Both the position numbers and the translations under genes were made by a program. A DNA stretch of 64,000 nucleotides, taken from Hydractinia symbiolongicarpus (lineage: Eukaryota; Cnidaria; Hydrozoa; Anthoathecata; Hydractiniidae). The notes beneath the pieces are model-generated. The model was not told the origin of the DNA and ran no database searches. It saw only the letters and a program-made list of their open reading frames with translations. The stretch spans positions 26,933,851 to 26,997,850 of the forward strand of contig NC_079877.1 of the NCBI RefSeq assembly GCF_029227915.1, given 5' to 3'. This document shows positions 38,169 to 48,699 of the stretch, in pieces. Positions within the stretch are counted from its first letter, which is position 1; every line of letters begins with the position of its first letter.

Positions 38169-38804
38169 CTATTCCCCGGTCACCTGCAAAGTTTAGTAAT
38201 TTTTATTAACTAAATTTTACCAATGGTACTTTCTGCTGACTAATTTTTGGTTAAAAAGTATTGGAAAACGAAACCACACGCCAGGAAGTTTAACAAATTC
38301 TCCTTGTCTGATAACAATTTCAACTAAAAGTGACTGATTTTTTTTAACCACAGTGTAGCTTCAAGAAGCTGTATCAAGCACTAAAAATTATCAAAAAAAA
38401 TTTAAGAAAAATAACTTTAACTACAGAACTTGCGTTTACTTACCGAGAAAGAGCATTTTTCTCCTTCGAGAGCGTACGTTCTGCAGTGTCTAACGAGTTT
38501 TCCATAACAACATTCGTTGGCTCCACAGTCACTGTTGGTCTTACAACGTCCCTGGAGGTAATTAAATATTCAATATTGACACAGGAGTTAAAACAAAAAC
38601 CTTACGAGAAATTTTTAAAAATGAGAAAAGTTTCTTATAAAAAAGGCCGAGAAAAAGCGTGGGAGTTAGCGCCCTTTAACGTTCTTCCACTTTAGTGCCG
38701 CCCTTGTGTTCTTTGTTGTTGTTTTAAGAAGAAGTACTTACAGCCGATGCAGCTTGGATGAAAAATGCAACACACACCACAGCTAAGATAACAACAGTCT
38801 TCAT
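38169..38804 (-). CDS. Small secreted six-cysteine peptide, 3 exons (toxin- or defensin-like)
   Basis: Exons (- strand): 38804-38742 (a clean 21-residue signal peptide ending in Ala-Ser-Ala, donor GTAAGT), 38551-38444 (36 codons, acceptor CCTCCAG, donor GTAAGT), and 38183-38169 (a few codons and TAG, acceptor TTTGCAG). All junctions are phase 0; the precursor is 61 residues. The mature part of about 40 residues has six cysteines spaced C-x5-C-x4-CC-x6-C-x10-C, close to the inhibitor-cystine-knot order. In cnidarians such peptides include venom components, antimicrobial peptides and regulators; the sequence alone does not decide. The signal exon and splice sites are strong; the last exon is the weakest part. 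No neighbour clarifies its role. Confidence 0.6.
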
Positions 38805-41125
38805 TTTGAGAGTCTTTCACAATGTCCAAACGATAAAAAGAGAATAAGATTCCACATTGTGCAGCTCGCCTTTAGTAGCTGACCATATATGTTATGCTCA
38901 GGGGGAAGATCGTAAAACAAATTAGCCAAAAGGTCAAGTAAAGTACCCCCGTTCTCTTTTTTTTGTTGGAACAACTGAATGCTGTTGTAACAACCCCCAT
39001 TTGTATCTAAAATACAATATTTATATCTGGTTAGCAATTATTTGCTCTGTAAAAAGAAGGAAGCTGCAAAAACAAAATGCAGTGGTTATACAGTTTATTT
39101 ATTTATTTTGTTTACTAATTGAGTAGGTGAGTAGACAGCCATAAAGTAGAGAAGTTTGAAGAGATATCCACAGGCCATTAGATGTACCTGGTTAATCCAA
39201 CAGTTTCTCATACCAACCTCGTCCTTAGACCTCGTTGCTTAATGCCACAGCTACCAGCTTCCCTAACGAGGCTGTGAAGACGTGTTTTTTTAAAAGACAT
39301 TTACCTGGGTATAAGGAATTTCCTTTTCCTTTTGTTGCCCCGTAACGAATCGAAGTGACCGTGGGTTTAAACATAACCGTAGACTTCATATATCAACGAC
39401 TTCTTAATTTTAACATCCCCTAGTTGTTTAAAGCTTAAGAAAAAAAAAATGCCCAAGGGATTTTTTTTTGCTCGAAATTTATGCTCAAATATGTTCAAAA
39501 CGCATAAGATTCTCTTCAAACGCTACACTCGTAGGTCGTTGTTGGTTCCTAAGAGAAATTGTGGTGGTTTCCTGTTTCGTACGTACGGTATATTTCCTGT
39601 TTTTATCTAAACGCGCCTCACTCGCAAAATACAAAGCTTTCTCCCCTTTTGTCGCCTGTTCTCAGCTTTATTACTACAAACTGCTACAATTTTGAGTTTG
39701 AAGTTAAATTTTAATAATATTGCTTATAAAAACATGTATCCGCGAAAAATCTTTGCAAACGATGATGTGCTTTTGTCACACCCGAGGCGCATAAATATTT
39801 TTTGTCCTTCGAAAATAAATAGTCTCGCAAATACTTTATTATGTTAAATACCATCTTAAATATAGCTATTCCTCAATCTTCAAAGCATTCGTTAATAGTT
39901 TCTTAATTAAAAGAACCCACACCATTTAAGCAAAACCTGTAAAATATTAAACCTCTTGTTACGTGGAGCCATTTTCTTACATAAAATTTCTTTTATAAAA
40001 ATATGCTTCTGAAAATATGCTTTAAACGAATATCTAAAACAAAAGAATTATAAGAATAATGATCAGGCAGGTTAGAACTTTGATATTTTATAAAAATAAG
40101 CGTATAAGAGAATTTTATTTTGTATAATATATTTTTACTATTTACAAACTTACAAAAATGCTGAATTTCCGCGTTAAATGGAAAAAATTTAAAAAACATT
40201 CGCGCGTTAAAAATACTCGTGAAATCTGGGAAATAAACTTGCAAAAAACGTTAATGCGGACTTTTTGTACCAATGATACATTCGAAAAGTTCTTTGGTAA
40301 CGATATCTTTATCGTGGAATCTGGCAAAAACATTGCTTTTCGAAACACTTTTTTTAAATTTCAAAACTTAAAGCTTACCTCCCGTGAAAAGGCAAGTTGT
40401 TTTCATATGACAGAGATTGAAAAGTTGTCTATGAATCTTTTTATTTGTTTCGATCGGTTTTCATGTATTTGATGTAAATGAAGTGCTATATTCTAAAGTT
40501 TATAAAAGTATTGGTATAGTAAACATGTTTTTACCTTTCCAGTATATTTGAACATATTTACATGGATATTAATACTTAGTTATCATGATTATCGATTTTA
40601 CCAGCAATTTTATTCAGGATCTAACTTAAGGAACGAAAATTTTCGGACGGAAAAACTTTCGGATTTTTTTTGTCCGAAAATTTTTCCGTCTAAAATTTGT
40701 GACTGCCAAAAGCTTTTTTGTCAGGAAATTTTGGTTCTTCTCATTTTCTTAAAAAAAGAAGCCGAGGGTTCGATCCTGAAGACCCTTTTTTAGATCTTGA
40801 TTGAATATATGTACACTATAAATGATTCTAGCCTTTATTTTGTGTCTTTTCACCTAATCATTACTTTTGAAATTTGGTTAAAATTCGTTCAAAAGACTTA
40901 CCCATACATTTTTTACTTTATAAATCTTGTCCGCAAATTTTTCAGTTAAAATAACAAATTGTGTCCGAAAGTTTCTCCGCCGAAAATTTTAGTTCTTAAT
41001 GTAAGATGTCATGATTCTACATAATTAGTTAAACCATGGATACCTCCATGGTTAAACTGCCATTAAACTAACTTGTTTGTTTGGGGGGGAGGTAAGCCTT
41101 TTAACTAAATTTTATTAATCAATCA
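38805..41125. other. Intergenic region
   Basis: About 2.3 kb between the secreted-peptide gene and the two-TM gene. Apart from the TTAA-flanked inverted-repeat element at 40626-40999, nothing supported. Overlapping frames on both strands at 40142-40472 show no domain or splice-linked partner. A short GC-richer stretch at 39180-39290 looks like an old repeat. Confidence 0.4.
40626..40999. mobile_element. TTAA-flanked inverted-repeat MITE
   Basis: Starts TTAAGGAACGAAAATTTTCG and, read from the other end, TTAAGAACTAAAATTTTCGG; both arms continue into GAAAAACTTTCGG / GAGAAACTTTCGG. TTAA at both ends suits piggyBac- or Kolobok-type insertion. About 374 bp, no coding capacity. Inside, GGGTTCGATCC (about 40768) is a perfect tRNA B-box-like sequence without a matching A box. 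Confidence 0.7.
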
Positions 41126-42568
41126 TCATATTGCGCTGACACCAGCAGAAGTCATGCATGAATCAAGCAACTGCTGCTCGTTCTGGTACTGTACTGCTCG
41201 ATACATATCGTTCAAAGTCGAATCATTACGGTTTCTCATAAACAATGAGTCACGTGATATATTCGACAAACTAGTGCGACGTTCTTGCTCTTCCTCGAAA
41301 CTTCGCAAAATAGAAACATTGTCTCTCTCTGCAACTTCGTACAATTGCTCTGTTGAGGCGCTGGAAAGAGGAGTGACGACTACCCATGCCCTTCCATCTG
41401 CGCCCTCTTCACCAAGCGGACTTTTTAAAGAATGTGCATAGCGTCTAACAGGAGTTACAAGAGCTTCTTTTTCTTCGGCTGTTCCGCTACGACCCCTCAC
41501 ACAAAGTCTCCATATGGTATAAAGAACAGTCGCTACAACCGCGATGAGATAGATATTGCCGAAAAGACGCAAATAAAAAGACCGTCTCGATGACATTTCG
41601 TAACGAAACGCTATCACATGAAAACAACTTGACGATGCATTTGTGGTTTGGACGGCTTCAAGCATGGTTATCTCGTTCGACCCATATTGAAGCTTTGCGT
41701 AACAAGACGTATTTGACAACATGCAGGAATACTTAAGTTTTGACGATTCAAAATAGGTGCGATTAAAATCCATGAGCACCGACACTTGCGTGATAAAACG
41801 CCAACCGACTGAACTCGAAAACGACATGTAGTAAACATCCGACTTGGTCACAGTCAACAAATGCGATTTAAATTTAGTGACGTGGTCACACGACGGCTGC
41901 GGATGAATACTAGTGTGATAATCATAGTTATTGTAGAGTATTGTTTGAGTCCATTGCTTCAACTTTTTGTCTCCTCTTAAAATATAGAACTGCAAGTGGA
42001 GATCGGCACAGATGGAGATTTTAACAATGGTTCCTTCCAATAAATACAAGCCCCAATATTGATACGTCCACGAACTCATGTGAAACCTGACTCCACTGTT
42101 ATAAGAGACGGTCTCGTTCTTGACATTTGGCATCTCGGAAAACACATGTAGCTTCAAGCTTTGCAGGTCTTCCACTTTTGCAGTTGTCACGCGAAGTTCC
42201 CCATTAAAATACGTGGAGACCGGCAGCAATCGTTGATCTCCACCGTTGAGGCTTAATCTTTTCGGACCGTATGTTGAAAACTTCATTTCGAGAGAACAAA
42301 TAAACAAGCCAAGTCCTACTACAATCAAGAAGGTTAGCTTTAACAGCCATGGACGTATGCGACTATCATGACAGCACGAGGAGTTAGATTTATTTTTTGC
42401 ACTATATTCCTGTGCTATCAGCGAATACTGCAACCATAGTGAGCCACATGTGTCTGTGGATTGCAGCAAACAGTTATTGTCATCTTCAGGATGAAGAGAA
42501 CCAGTAGTACTGCTTTCAGAAAGTGGGTTGCTTAATGCACTGGAATGTCGAGTTCGTGATGACGCCAT
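41126..42568 (-). CDS. Two-TM protein with a large lumenal/extracellular domain
   Basis: A single open frame of 480 codons from ATG 42568 to the stop at 41126. The frame stays open upstream, but a splice-acceptor-like TTTTTTTTAG abuts this ATG, so I prefer it. N-terminal tail Ser/Thr-rich; TM1 about 72-92 (LLKLTFLIVVGLGLFICSL); about 240 residues outside with Asn glycosylation sequons and several Cys; TM2 about 333-357 (NIYLIAVVATVLYTIWRLCV); then a 120-residue acidic/Ser-rich tail. The middle (GLYLLEGTIVKISICADL, then FYILRGDKKLKQW) recalls the lumenal region of APD-type RING proteins, but no RING is seen at the C-terminus, so this likeness is weak. It is probably a membrane or endosomal protein of unknown function. 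5' non-coding exons likely lie upstream. Confidence 0.75.
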   Translation of the reverse strand: MASSRTRHSSALSNPLSESSTTGSLHPEDDNNCLLQSTDTCGSLWLQYSLIAQEYSAKNKSNSSCCHDSRIRPWLLKLTFLIVVGLGLFICSLEMKFSTYGPKRLSLNGGDQRLLPVSTYFNGELRVTTAKVEDLQSLKLHVFSEMPNVKNETVSYNSGVRFHMSSWTYQYWGLYLLEGTIVKISICADLHLQFYILRGDKKLKQWTQTILYNNYDYHTSIHPQPSCDHVTKFKSHLLTVTKSDVYYMSFSSSVGWRFITQVSVLMDFNRTYFESSKLKYSCMLSNTSCYAKLQYGSNEITMLEAVQTTNASSSCFHVIAFRYEMSSRRSFYLRLFGNIYLIAVVATVLYTIWRLCVRGRSGTAEEKEALVTPVRRYAHSLKSPLGEEGADGRAWVVVTPLSSASTEQLYEVAERDNVSILRSFEEEQERRTSLSNISRDSLFMRNRNDSTLNDMYRAVQYQNEQQLLDSCMTSAGVSAI

Positions 42569-44559
42569 TGCTAAAAAAAACATAGAAAAATAATATAATA
42601 CAGACACGGTCCTTAGAATTAATATACCGTAGCTAGTACGTGCCTGTATCTGAAAAAATGAAATTTGTGGGTTTGTTTGCATGGTAACTTTTAAGTGACA
42701 ATGTTAGTTTAGTGAACTAGTTTTTTAGGCTCCCGAAGTTTATCCCACTAATCGGAATTATGACATCATAAGTTGATGATGCTGAGGAACAATTGCTGGT
42801 TTGAATGATAATCAGGATAACTAAAGATTAATATTTATTTAAATATGTTCAAAATATCAAACTTGATAAGTAAAACATATTTACATCAACATACCTTAAA
42901 ACCTTAAAACAGTACCTCGTTTATATCAAATACATGACGTCATGCATTAATTAGCATTAATCATCAAAGTCAAAAATCTTTAGAATCGATCAACAGACTG
43001 ATCAAGAGAGACGAATATAAATGTTAATTTTTAAACATTTAAAATTTAATTATATTGAAGTATAAATAAACAAACCTACCGGTATATCATTTGTTTACAA
43101 AACAACAATAACCACTTTAAAAATATTACCACTAACAATAACCATGATAAGCTAATTATTTTAAAAGGGGTTTCCACTTATTTTGCAACTATTATTTTTT
43201 ATTAGTTAGGATATTTAGGAGACTCTAGAAGAGGATTTTATGCATAAACTGGATGCAGAGTTTAAATATTTTGGGTAAAGGTATTATTTCGGTTCGTCTG
43301 TTTAGTATTTATAATATTGTGGATAGTTTAGTAGACAATGCTTCAATAAAAGAAAAAATATTTCTGTTATTAAGAAAGATATTTGAGCAAAGTACGAGCA
43401 GTGTCAAAAATTGATAAGTTACTATACCAAAATTTTGCTTTTAAAAAATGAAAAGAATGGTTTTAAAAAATGAATTCACAAGAACATTATTTTCGGGAAA
43501 AGCAACAAGGGCATTTAAAACATTTCTAAAAAGCATGAAAATTTGCAAAATCACTAAAATTTATTTCATTAAGGTAGGCCAGACATAAAAAATATTTGGT
43601 GTTAATGCCACCTGACTGACCCTACCTTTTGATTGCAACTTTGACATCTATTAGAGAGTCAGAAGAACTAGAACAAAAAATTTATATATGTACTGGTTGT
43701 CTCCCCACAGTCTTTGCTCATTATTATTATTTTGCTTTACTTGCTCACGAGTGTCAAGTATCCTGAGAACTAGTTTAAAATGGTACGTGGAAGATTCATA
43801 AAACAAGGTGCACAAGTTATTAATAAATATATATTGGTATTATTTGTGCACCTGAATGACTGGATATTTTTTTTCCATTCACTGACCGACCAACCCTATT
43901 TAGAGCAACTTTAAAATACTGTTGTAGTTTTAACAAAATTTGGCGAACAAGCCAACACACCAATATAACCAAGGAGGCAACATAGCCAATGAGCCAACAG
44001 ACCAATGAGCACACCTAACTTAGCCAACAACAAATACTTAGATTGCCAAAAAAAAGAATGGCAAAACTATGGATAGGGACTATAAGAGACAGGGCCAGGG
44101 CTGAAATGATGTTTGTGTTTCAAACTCATTGGCTCCTTGGTGGCTTTTTATCTATAACATTTTATTTTTATGTATAACGGAAAGGGTTGTGACTGGCTGG
44201 CTAGTATCTCTATGCAGTTCAATTTTTGCAACAATATATATTTAAAATTTTAACTATATAGAGCCTTCAAGTCTATCTAAAATCTAAAATTTCTTCTGAA
44301 CCTTTCTTCTATTTCTTTTTGAGAAAAGTATGAGGCAATACAAAATCCAGGAAAACATAAAACAGTTGCACCCATTGATATAGCATTGAAAAATTATATC
44401 TTCTTGCAGCCTTTAAATCTACTAGCACCAGAGGGAGCACAAAGTGCCTGCAACTTTTTTTACTGGGTTTAATTTTTACTTGACATGAATTTTAGAGCAA
44501 AGTCACAGCTATATTAAGTTCCATTTTAAGCCTCATTAAAAAAAATCAAAAAAATCAAT
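42569..44559. other. Intergenic region
   Basis: AT-rich, about 2 kb, probably including the promoter and 5' UTR exon(s) of the two-TM gene. Low-complexity A/T stretches and a 64-codon - strand frame (44014-43820) inside repetitive CCAAC/CCAATGAG sequence, which I do not take as a gene. Confidence 0.4.
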
Positions 44560-44805
44560 GTACTTTTTTTCGGAGAAACTTTTGCGAGAGGAACTTTTGC
44601 GAATTTCACGTTTTTTGGCCTTTTTCGCACAGCATTATCCAGCAAAACATTCAAAAATGGCCATTCGCGAAAGCTTATTCAGTACAAACTTTCTAAATTG
44701 TTCATTCACGAAAGTTTATCCACTAAAATTTAAAAAAAATCTGCTGTTTTTGAAAGTTATTTCTTGATTCTTCCTCACTTGGCTCGCCCTACCGGTATAA
44801 AAAAA

Positions 44806-45172
44806 GACAACGTTGAAGCCTTTGCATGATGGTCGGGTGATTGCCTTTTACAACTACATACCATCAGCTGATGGTAAAGATATCATCATTAATGGATGGA
44901 AAGCCGCTTGAATATAGGAGCTTATTGTACTTGGATTAAGTAAGCTACCGACAATATATCCTTTCCATGATATTGATCCCTTGGTCGACAAAGACCCTAC
45001 TTAGCTTTGAATCTAGACACTCTTCTCAGAATTGATAAAAAGGAGCAGAAAGCTTATAATCGAGTTACTGGCGAAGAAGACAATGACAACAATGCGTGGT
45101 AGCCAGAAGAAGACAAACTTAGAAATGTGTTTAATAAGCTTTGTGATTTCGACGATGAACGCAATTTGTAAA
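44806..45172 (+). pseudogene. pogo/Tigger-type transposase C-terminal remnant
   Basis: Broken frames with stops read, in order, a DKDPT segment (about 44989), DTLLRIDKKEQKAYNRVTGE (about 45019-45078), an EDNDNNAW piece, and a C-terminal FNKLCDFDDERNL (about 45130-45170). Acidic tails of this kind end many pogo-family transposases. The catalytic domain is absent or unrecognisable, and several stops interrupt the frame. It belongs to the composite element around it. Confidence 0.45.
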
Positions 45173-45249
45173 AAGATGTTTTAACATACCATTAGAAAGA
45201 AAATTACATTGTTAAAAAACACTTCTTCCTTTTCCTATCATAAGAAATA

Positions 45250-45661
45250 TACCGTAACGCTTCGAATAAAGGCCCAGGGCGTTTATTAAATTCTTTGACA
45301 TTTTGGCGGAGGGGCTTCTATTCGAAGGGGCGTTTAAAAGAGGGGGGCTTTTATTGTTTTTTACACTTCATCTCTTTTGCAGTTTTAAGGATACCTATAA
45401 TAAATATCTTCACAACAGAAAATAAAAGATATTCACATGTTTTAGAGAATGAACTTCAAAAGCGAAAAGCTAAATTTTCAACCTTAAACCTAAGATTTAG
45501 GAAAAAAGTACTTAGGAAAGTATACTTTTACTATCGCCTCACATAAACGCCCCTTATGAGGGAGGGGTGTCTATTCGAGGGGGCTTCTATTCGAGGGGAT
45601 TCTATTCGAGGGGGCGTTTATTTTAAAAATGACTGAAAAGTTTATTCGAAGCATTACGGCA
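45250..45661. mobile_element. MITE with TACCGTAACGCTTCGAATAAA termini
   Basis: Left end TACCGTAACGCTTCGAATAA; right end read on the other strand TGCCGTAATGCTTCGAATAA. Subterminal GGGGGCTTCTATTCGAGG-like units are repeated 3-4 times near the right end. It is 412 bp with no transposase. End sequence and subterminal repeats resemble the pogo-type element at 25308-25985, so the two probably belong to related families. Confidence 0.75.
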
Positions 45662-46139
45662 GGCCACCTTTTTTATAAGAAAATAAAAAACAAGTTCATA
45701 ATCACGAATCGAGAAAGTTTATCTCATCAAACTTTCCAATTTCGGATTTTGTGAAAGTTTATCTTTAGAAATATTTCAATCAATATTTCAAAAAATTTCG
45801 CGATTTTTGGACTAGCTTAAGTTTTTTTCGCGAAAGTTTCTCTGAATAAAGCACTTTCTACGGTTTTCGCTTGTTTCAACTAATGGTTTTGCTTTAATCG
45901 CCTTTCCACCATTTTGGGCTTGCATAGAATGCTGTGCAATCAAAGATGACTTTTTTGCCTTAATTAAAAACTGCATGAAGCAATCATTCCATTTTGGTTA
46001 ATAGTGTGCAAAAAAGTTAATGCGAAAACGGAATGCAGGAACTCCATTTAAAACATTAAATATTGGCGGTTTAATGGCTCGCGTTGATGGTTGGATACAA
46101 TTTTTCGAATTTTTGAGTTATAATTGGCTGACTGACCAA

Positions 46140-46467
46140 GGGGCCAAAAATTTTTTTCGGGCCCTGTTAGCGGGATATCACCGCTAAGATTCGGACCCCT
46201 CCCCCCTCTTTTAGTGGATTTCCGTCCGTAAATTATACACATTCGGATAAATCATGGAAGGCTCAGGGGCGTGTTTTGTAGATAAAAGTTATCGGAATTG
46301 ATGACAAGAGGAATTATGCTCACGAACGACAAAGAATTTTCAGGCCACAAACAAATTTTTGAAATTTCCCAATCCTTAGCGGATTTTCTTTTTAAACTTT
46401 AGACCCCCTCCCCCCTTAGCGGCGATATACCACTAATGGAGCCCAAAAAATTTTTGAAGAAGGCCCC
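46140..46467. mobile_element. Foldback MITE next to the YqaJ element
   Basis: Left: GGGGCCAAAAATTTTTTTCG, then TTAGCGGGATATCACCGCTAAG. Right, on the other strand: GGGGCCTTCTTCAAAAATTT, then TTAGTGGTATATCGCCGCTAAG, both continuing into a C-rich/G-rich run. About 328 bp, non-coding. It ends less than 10 bp before the left TIR of the YqaJ-bearing element, so one may have inserted into or beside the other. Confidence 0.7.
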
Positions 46468-46474
46468 CAACTCT

Positions 46475-46546
46475 ATTCTCGGATCCGGGTTAATCACTGA
46501 CGGTAATTTTCTGCGCATGCGCGATTTACTGCAGTGAAAACAAACT
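46475..46546 (+). repeat. Left terminal inverted repeat of the YqaJ element
   Basis: Contains ATTCTCGGATCCGGG, the palindrome-like GCGCATGCGC, and ACTGCAGTGAAAACAAAC. Mirrors 48700-48781 with small differences in the spacer between blocks. Confidence 0.75.
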
Positions 46547-46605
46547 CTCCTGGAGCAGTCATTTTAACCTAGCGAAGCTGGAGTGAACACATAGAAGTTT
46601 TTAAA

Positions 46606-46644
46606 ATGCCAAATAGTTGTGCTGCTTTTGGTTGTTTTAAACAG
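46606..46644 (+). pseudogene. THAP-domain-like N-terminal stub
   Basis: An ATG in good context begins MPNSCAAFGC, the pattern that opens THAP zinc fingers (C-x-x-x-x-C after Met-x-x-Ser). Three codons later the frame meets TAG where the tRNA-like segment begins. THAP fingers are found at the start of P-element and Kolobok-type transposases, so this may be the relic of the original transposase of the element. Only ten residues support it. Confidence 0.4.
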
Positions 46645-46788
46645 TAGGAAACCCAGGTTCGATTCCTGGTCAAGACCTTTATAATTGCAATATTGGGAAC
46701 TGTAAAAAATTTTTTATCATAAGCAATACAATTGAAAAAGTCTACTGTTTAAAACAGTGAGGTGTCCTACCACTGGACGATCAAGACA
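46634..46788. tRNA. tRNA-like gene split into halves on opposite strands
   Basis: The 3' half is on the + strand: anticodon-arm-like TTTTAAACAGTAG (46635-46647), T arm CCAGGTTCGATTCCTGG (46653-46669) and acceptor TCAAGA. The 5' half is on the - strand (46788-46742): acceptor TCTTGAT, a D-arm/A-box-like GTCCAGTGGTAGGAC, then CACTGTTTTAAACAGTAG. The acceptor halves TCTTGAT and GTCAAGA are complementary (one G-T pair). An inverted repeat of the anticodon-arm sequence flanks the segment between, so an inversion across it would explain the split. The ends look Glu/Gln-type. A seven-base loop TTTTAAA would give a UUA anticodon, but the stem has a mismatch and an extra few bases, so it is almost certainly a pseudogene. 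Confidence 0.6.
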
Positions 46789-46830
46789 GATGTGGCTATA
46801 AAAATAGCCGGTTTGACGTTTAAAGTCATG

Positions 46831-48633
46831 TCACTGACTGTGTTGAGATACCTTTTGTTTTCTGGCCTTTCGACACAAGGGACAATACCATGAACCTTTT
46901 GGGACTCTTTTCAATTTAACACAGCTCAAATGAAACCATTCATACTTGCAAGATGTAGAGTCACAACCAATAAATGTTTCGTCATTAGGATTGTATTCAG
47001 ACTGACAGAGACAATACAATTTTTCACTTGCATTTGCTTGAGGAGGAGGAGGTGGAGCTTTAACAACTTTACGCTCTAGTCTTCTTGTCAATAACTCTGG
47101 TATAATGTGTCGGAGATAAAACTGTTCAACTTTGTCCATATTCAAATTGATGAAGTTCACATCAAACAAAACCTCAACAGCATGTAACCAATGTGGAGTC
47201 CACACAATAAAAAACAGCTTTTGCAATTGAAAACAAACATTTGAAACTGTACTTGATAGTAATACCTGTGCTCTTTTTTCAACTTTCCTTCAGAATTCAT
47301 AACAAATTTGTTGTCAGATACAGCAGCAGCGAAGGAAACAATGTTGCGATAACTGTACGGGCACTTGATTTCAATTAACTTTTCTTCCTTTTGACAATCA
47401 CGTGAATATTCCATCAGGTGTAGCCCCAATATACGTCCGTTCTGGTACAAGTTTCAACCCACAATCAACAATCTTTGCATTTAAATGGTTACTACGTTTT
47501 AAAAAATCAGCGACAGCATGTTTCTCATGGTCAAGGCCCCAACGTAAAGAGGATACAGTGGTGGATACAACAGATGAAATTTTACAAATCCTTTTGATTA
47601 GGGACTCTGATGGAGTTTCCAAGTTAGTGTGGAGAACATCATATACTTTTGATGCAGTAATTCTGCCAACACGTATCTCATGCCAAATAAAACTTTTCGA
47701 TTGTTTCGTACTTGAGTTGTAAATGTAATCAACAACCTCTGCTGACAAAGTCATGTTATTATAAATATCTCTTGACATTTGTTGTAACTCGTCACCATCT
47801 TTATCAATGTTGTTACTGTTAAATAGCGTTCTCAATGACTTTGGTAACTTGGCTCTTCTAGGTGGTTCATATATTGGCACGAATGGTTTATAAAAATCAG
47901 AGAATGTATGCAAAACAATGGATTTTTTGTCCAATTTAGACAGTTTTGATAAAAACCTTGCCTTTTCTTCATCAGTTGGTGGAACATTACTACCAGGAAA
48001 TTTATTACTGCTACGATTGTTTTTCTTAAAGTTCTTAACAGCCTTCTCTGAATAAAATTTAATGTCAGAAATCTTCTTCGGTGCAACTTTTTTGACAAAA
48101 TCGACATTCCACTTACATGCTTCTTCAGTACATGCTTTCTTAGTGAATCCAGCACGAACAGCAGCCTCGATTTTAAATAACAAAGCCCCTATGTGACTAC
48201 ATGACTCACCAAGCCCAGCCATACATGTGCAGTGGGCAGAAAGAACATTAACATTTTTTATGTCCACAATGATCCAGGGTATGTGAGGATCCTCATTTAC
48301 TCTTTGAGAAGGCATAACTTCTGCCTTCAGTAAAATATATGGCCATGTTTTGTCTTTCTTAAAGAAAAACACAGTTCTAACCCATCCACTAACAAATTGA
48401 TTGTGGGCTTCCAAACTTTTTCGACTCTTCATAGCTTCTCTTGTAAAAACGCCAGGGGTGTTTACCAAGTAATCATAAACCTCAGGGTACTCCAAGTTTG
48501 GCCACTTCGAAGGATCGTTAATCCAAGCATCTGCTGGCAATTGGTATGGACAAGTATCCAAATTAACAATTTTTAGCTTATTAAAATATCTTGTTTTCGC
48601 TTCGACACTTATTTCTTCAATGTTGTAACTCAT
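46831..48633 (-). pseudogene. SWIM zinc finger - YqaJ nuclease - PHD finger protein, two frameshifts
   Basis: ATG 48633 opens a 411-codon frame to 47398. It holds a SWIM finger (CTCMAGLGESCSHIGALLF, about residues 136-154) and the start of a YqaJ/lambda-exonuclease-like core (ASKVYDVLHT; then GATPDGI near the end). A one-base shift at about 47400 moves to the frame with EEKLIEIKCPYSYRN, completing the D...ExK nuclease signature. A second shift in a T-run at about 47215 leads to the last frame: a linker with PPPPP and a C4HC3 PHD finger (LYCLCQSEYNPNDETFIGC; WFHLSC; WYCPLC), stop at 46831. YqaJ-SWIM proteins are frequent in cnidarian genomes. PHD fingers usually read histone H3 tails. A short intron instead of the second shift cannot be excluded. 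Confidence 0.75.
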
Positions 48634-48699
48634 TGTGTCATAGACCTTCTCTTACAGTAAACTGCAGTGAAAAAAGCTTTCCACAGCTAGCGCAAAACG

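Larger units (their letters stand above)
44560..45860. mobile_element. Composite inverted-repeat element with decayed pogo-type transposase
   Basis: The left arm CGGAGAAACTTTTGCGA (about 44571) is mirrored at the right by TTCGCGAAAGTTTCTCTGA (about 45827), with further GCGAAAGTTTATC pieces inside both arms. The interior holds a broken transposase C-terminus (44806-45172) and a second TIR element (45250-45661). Outer ends and target-site duplication are not resolved. Confidence 0.5.

Noticed and set aside
43820-44014. Hydrophobic 64-codon - strand frame
   Set aside because: Sits in a short-period CCAAC/CCAATGAG repetitive stretch; no conserved feature.
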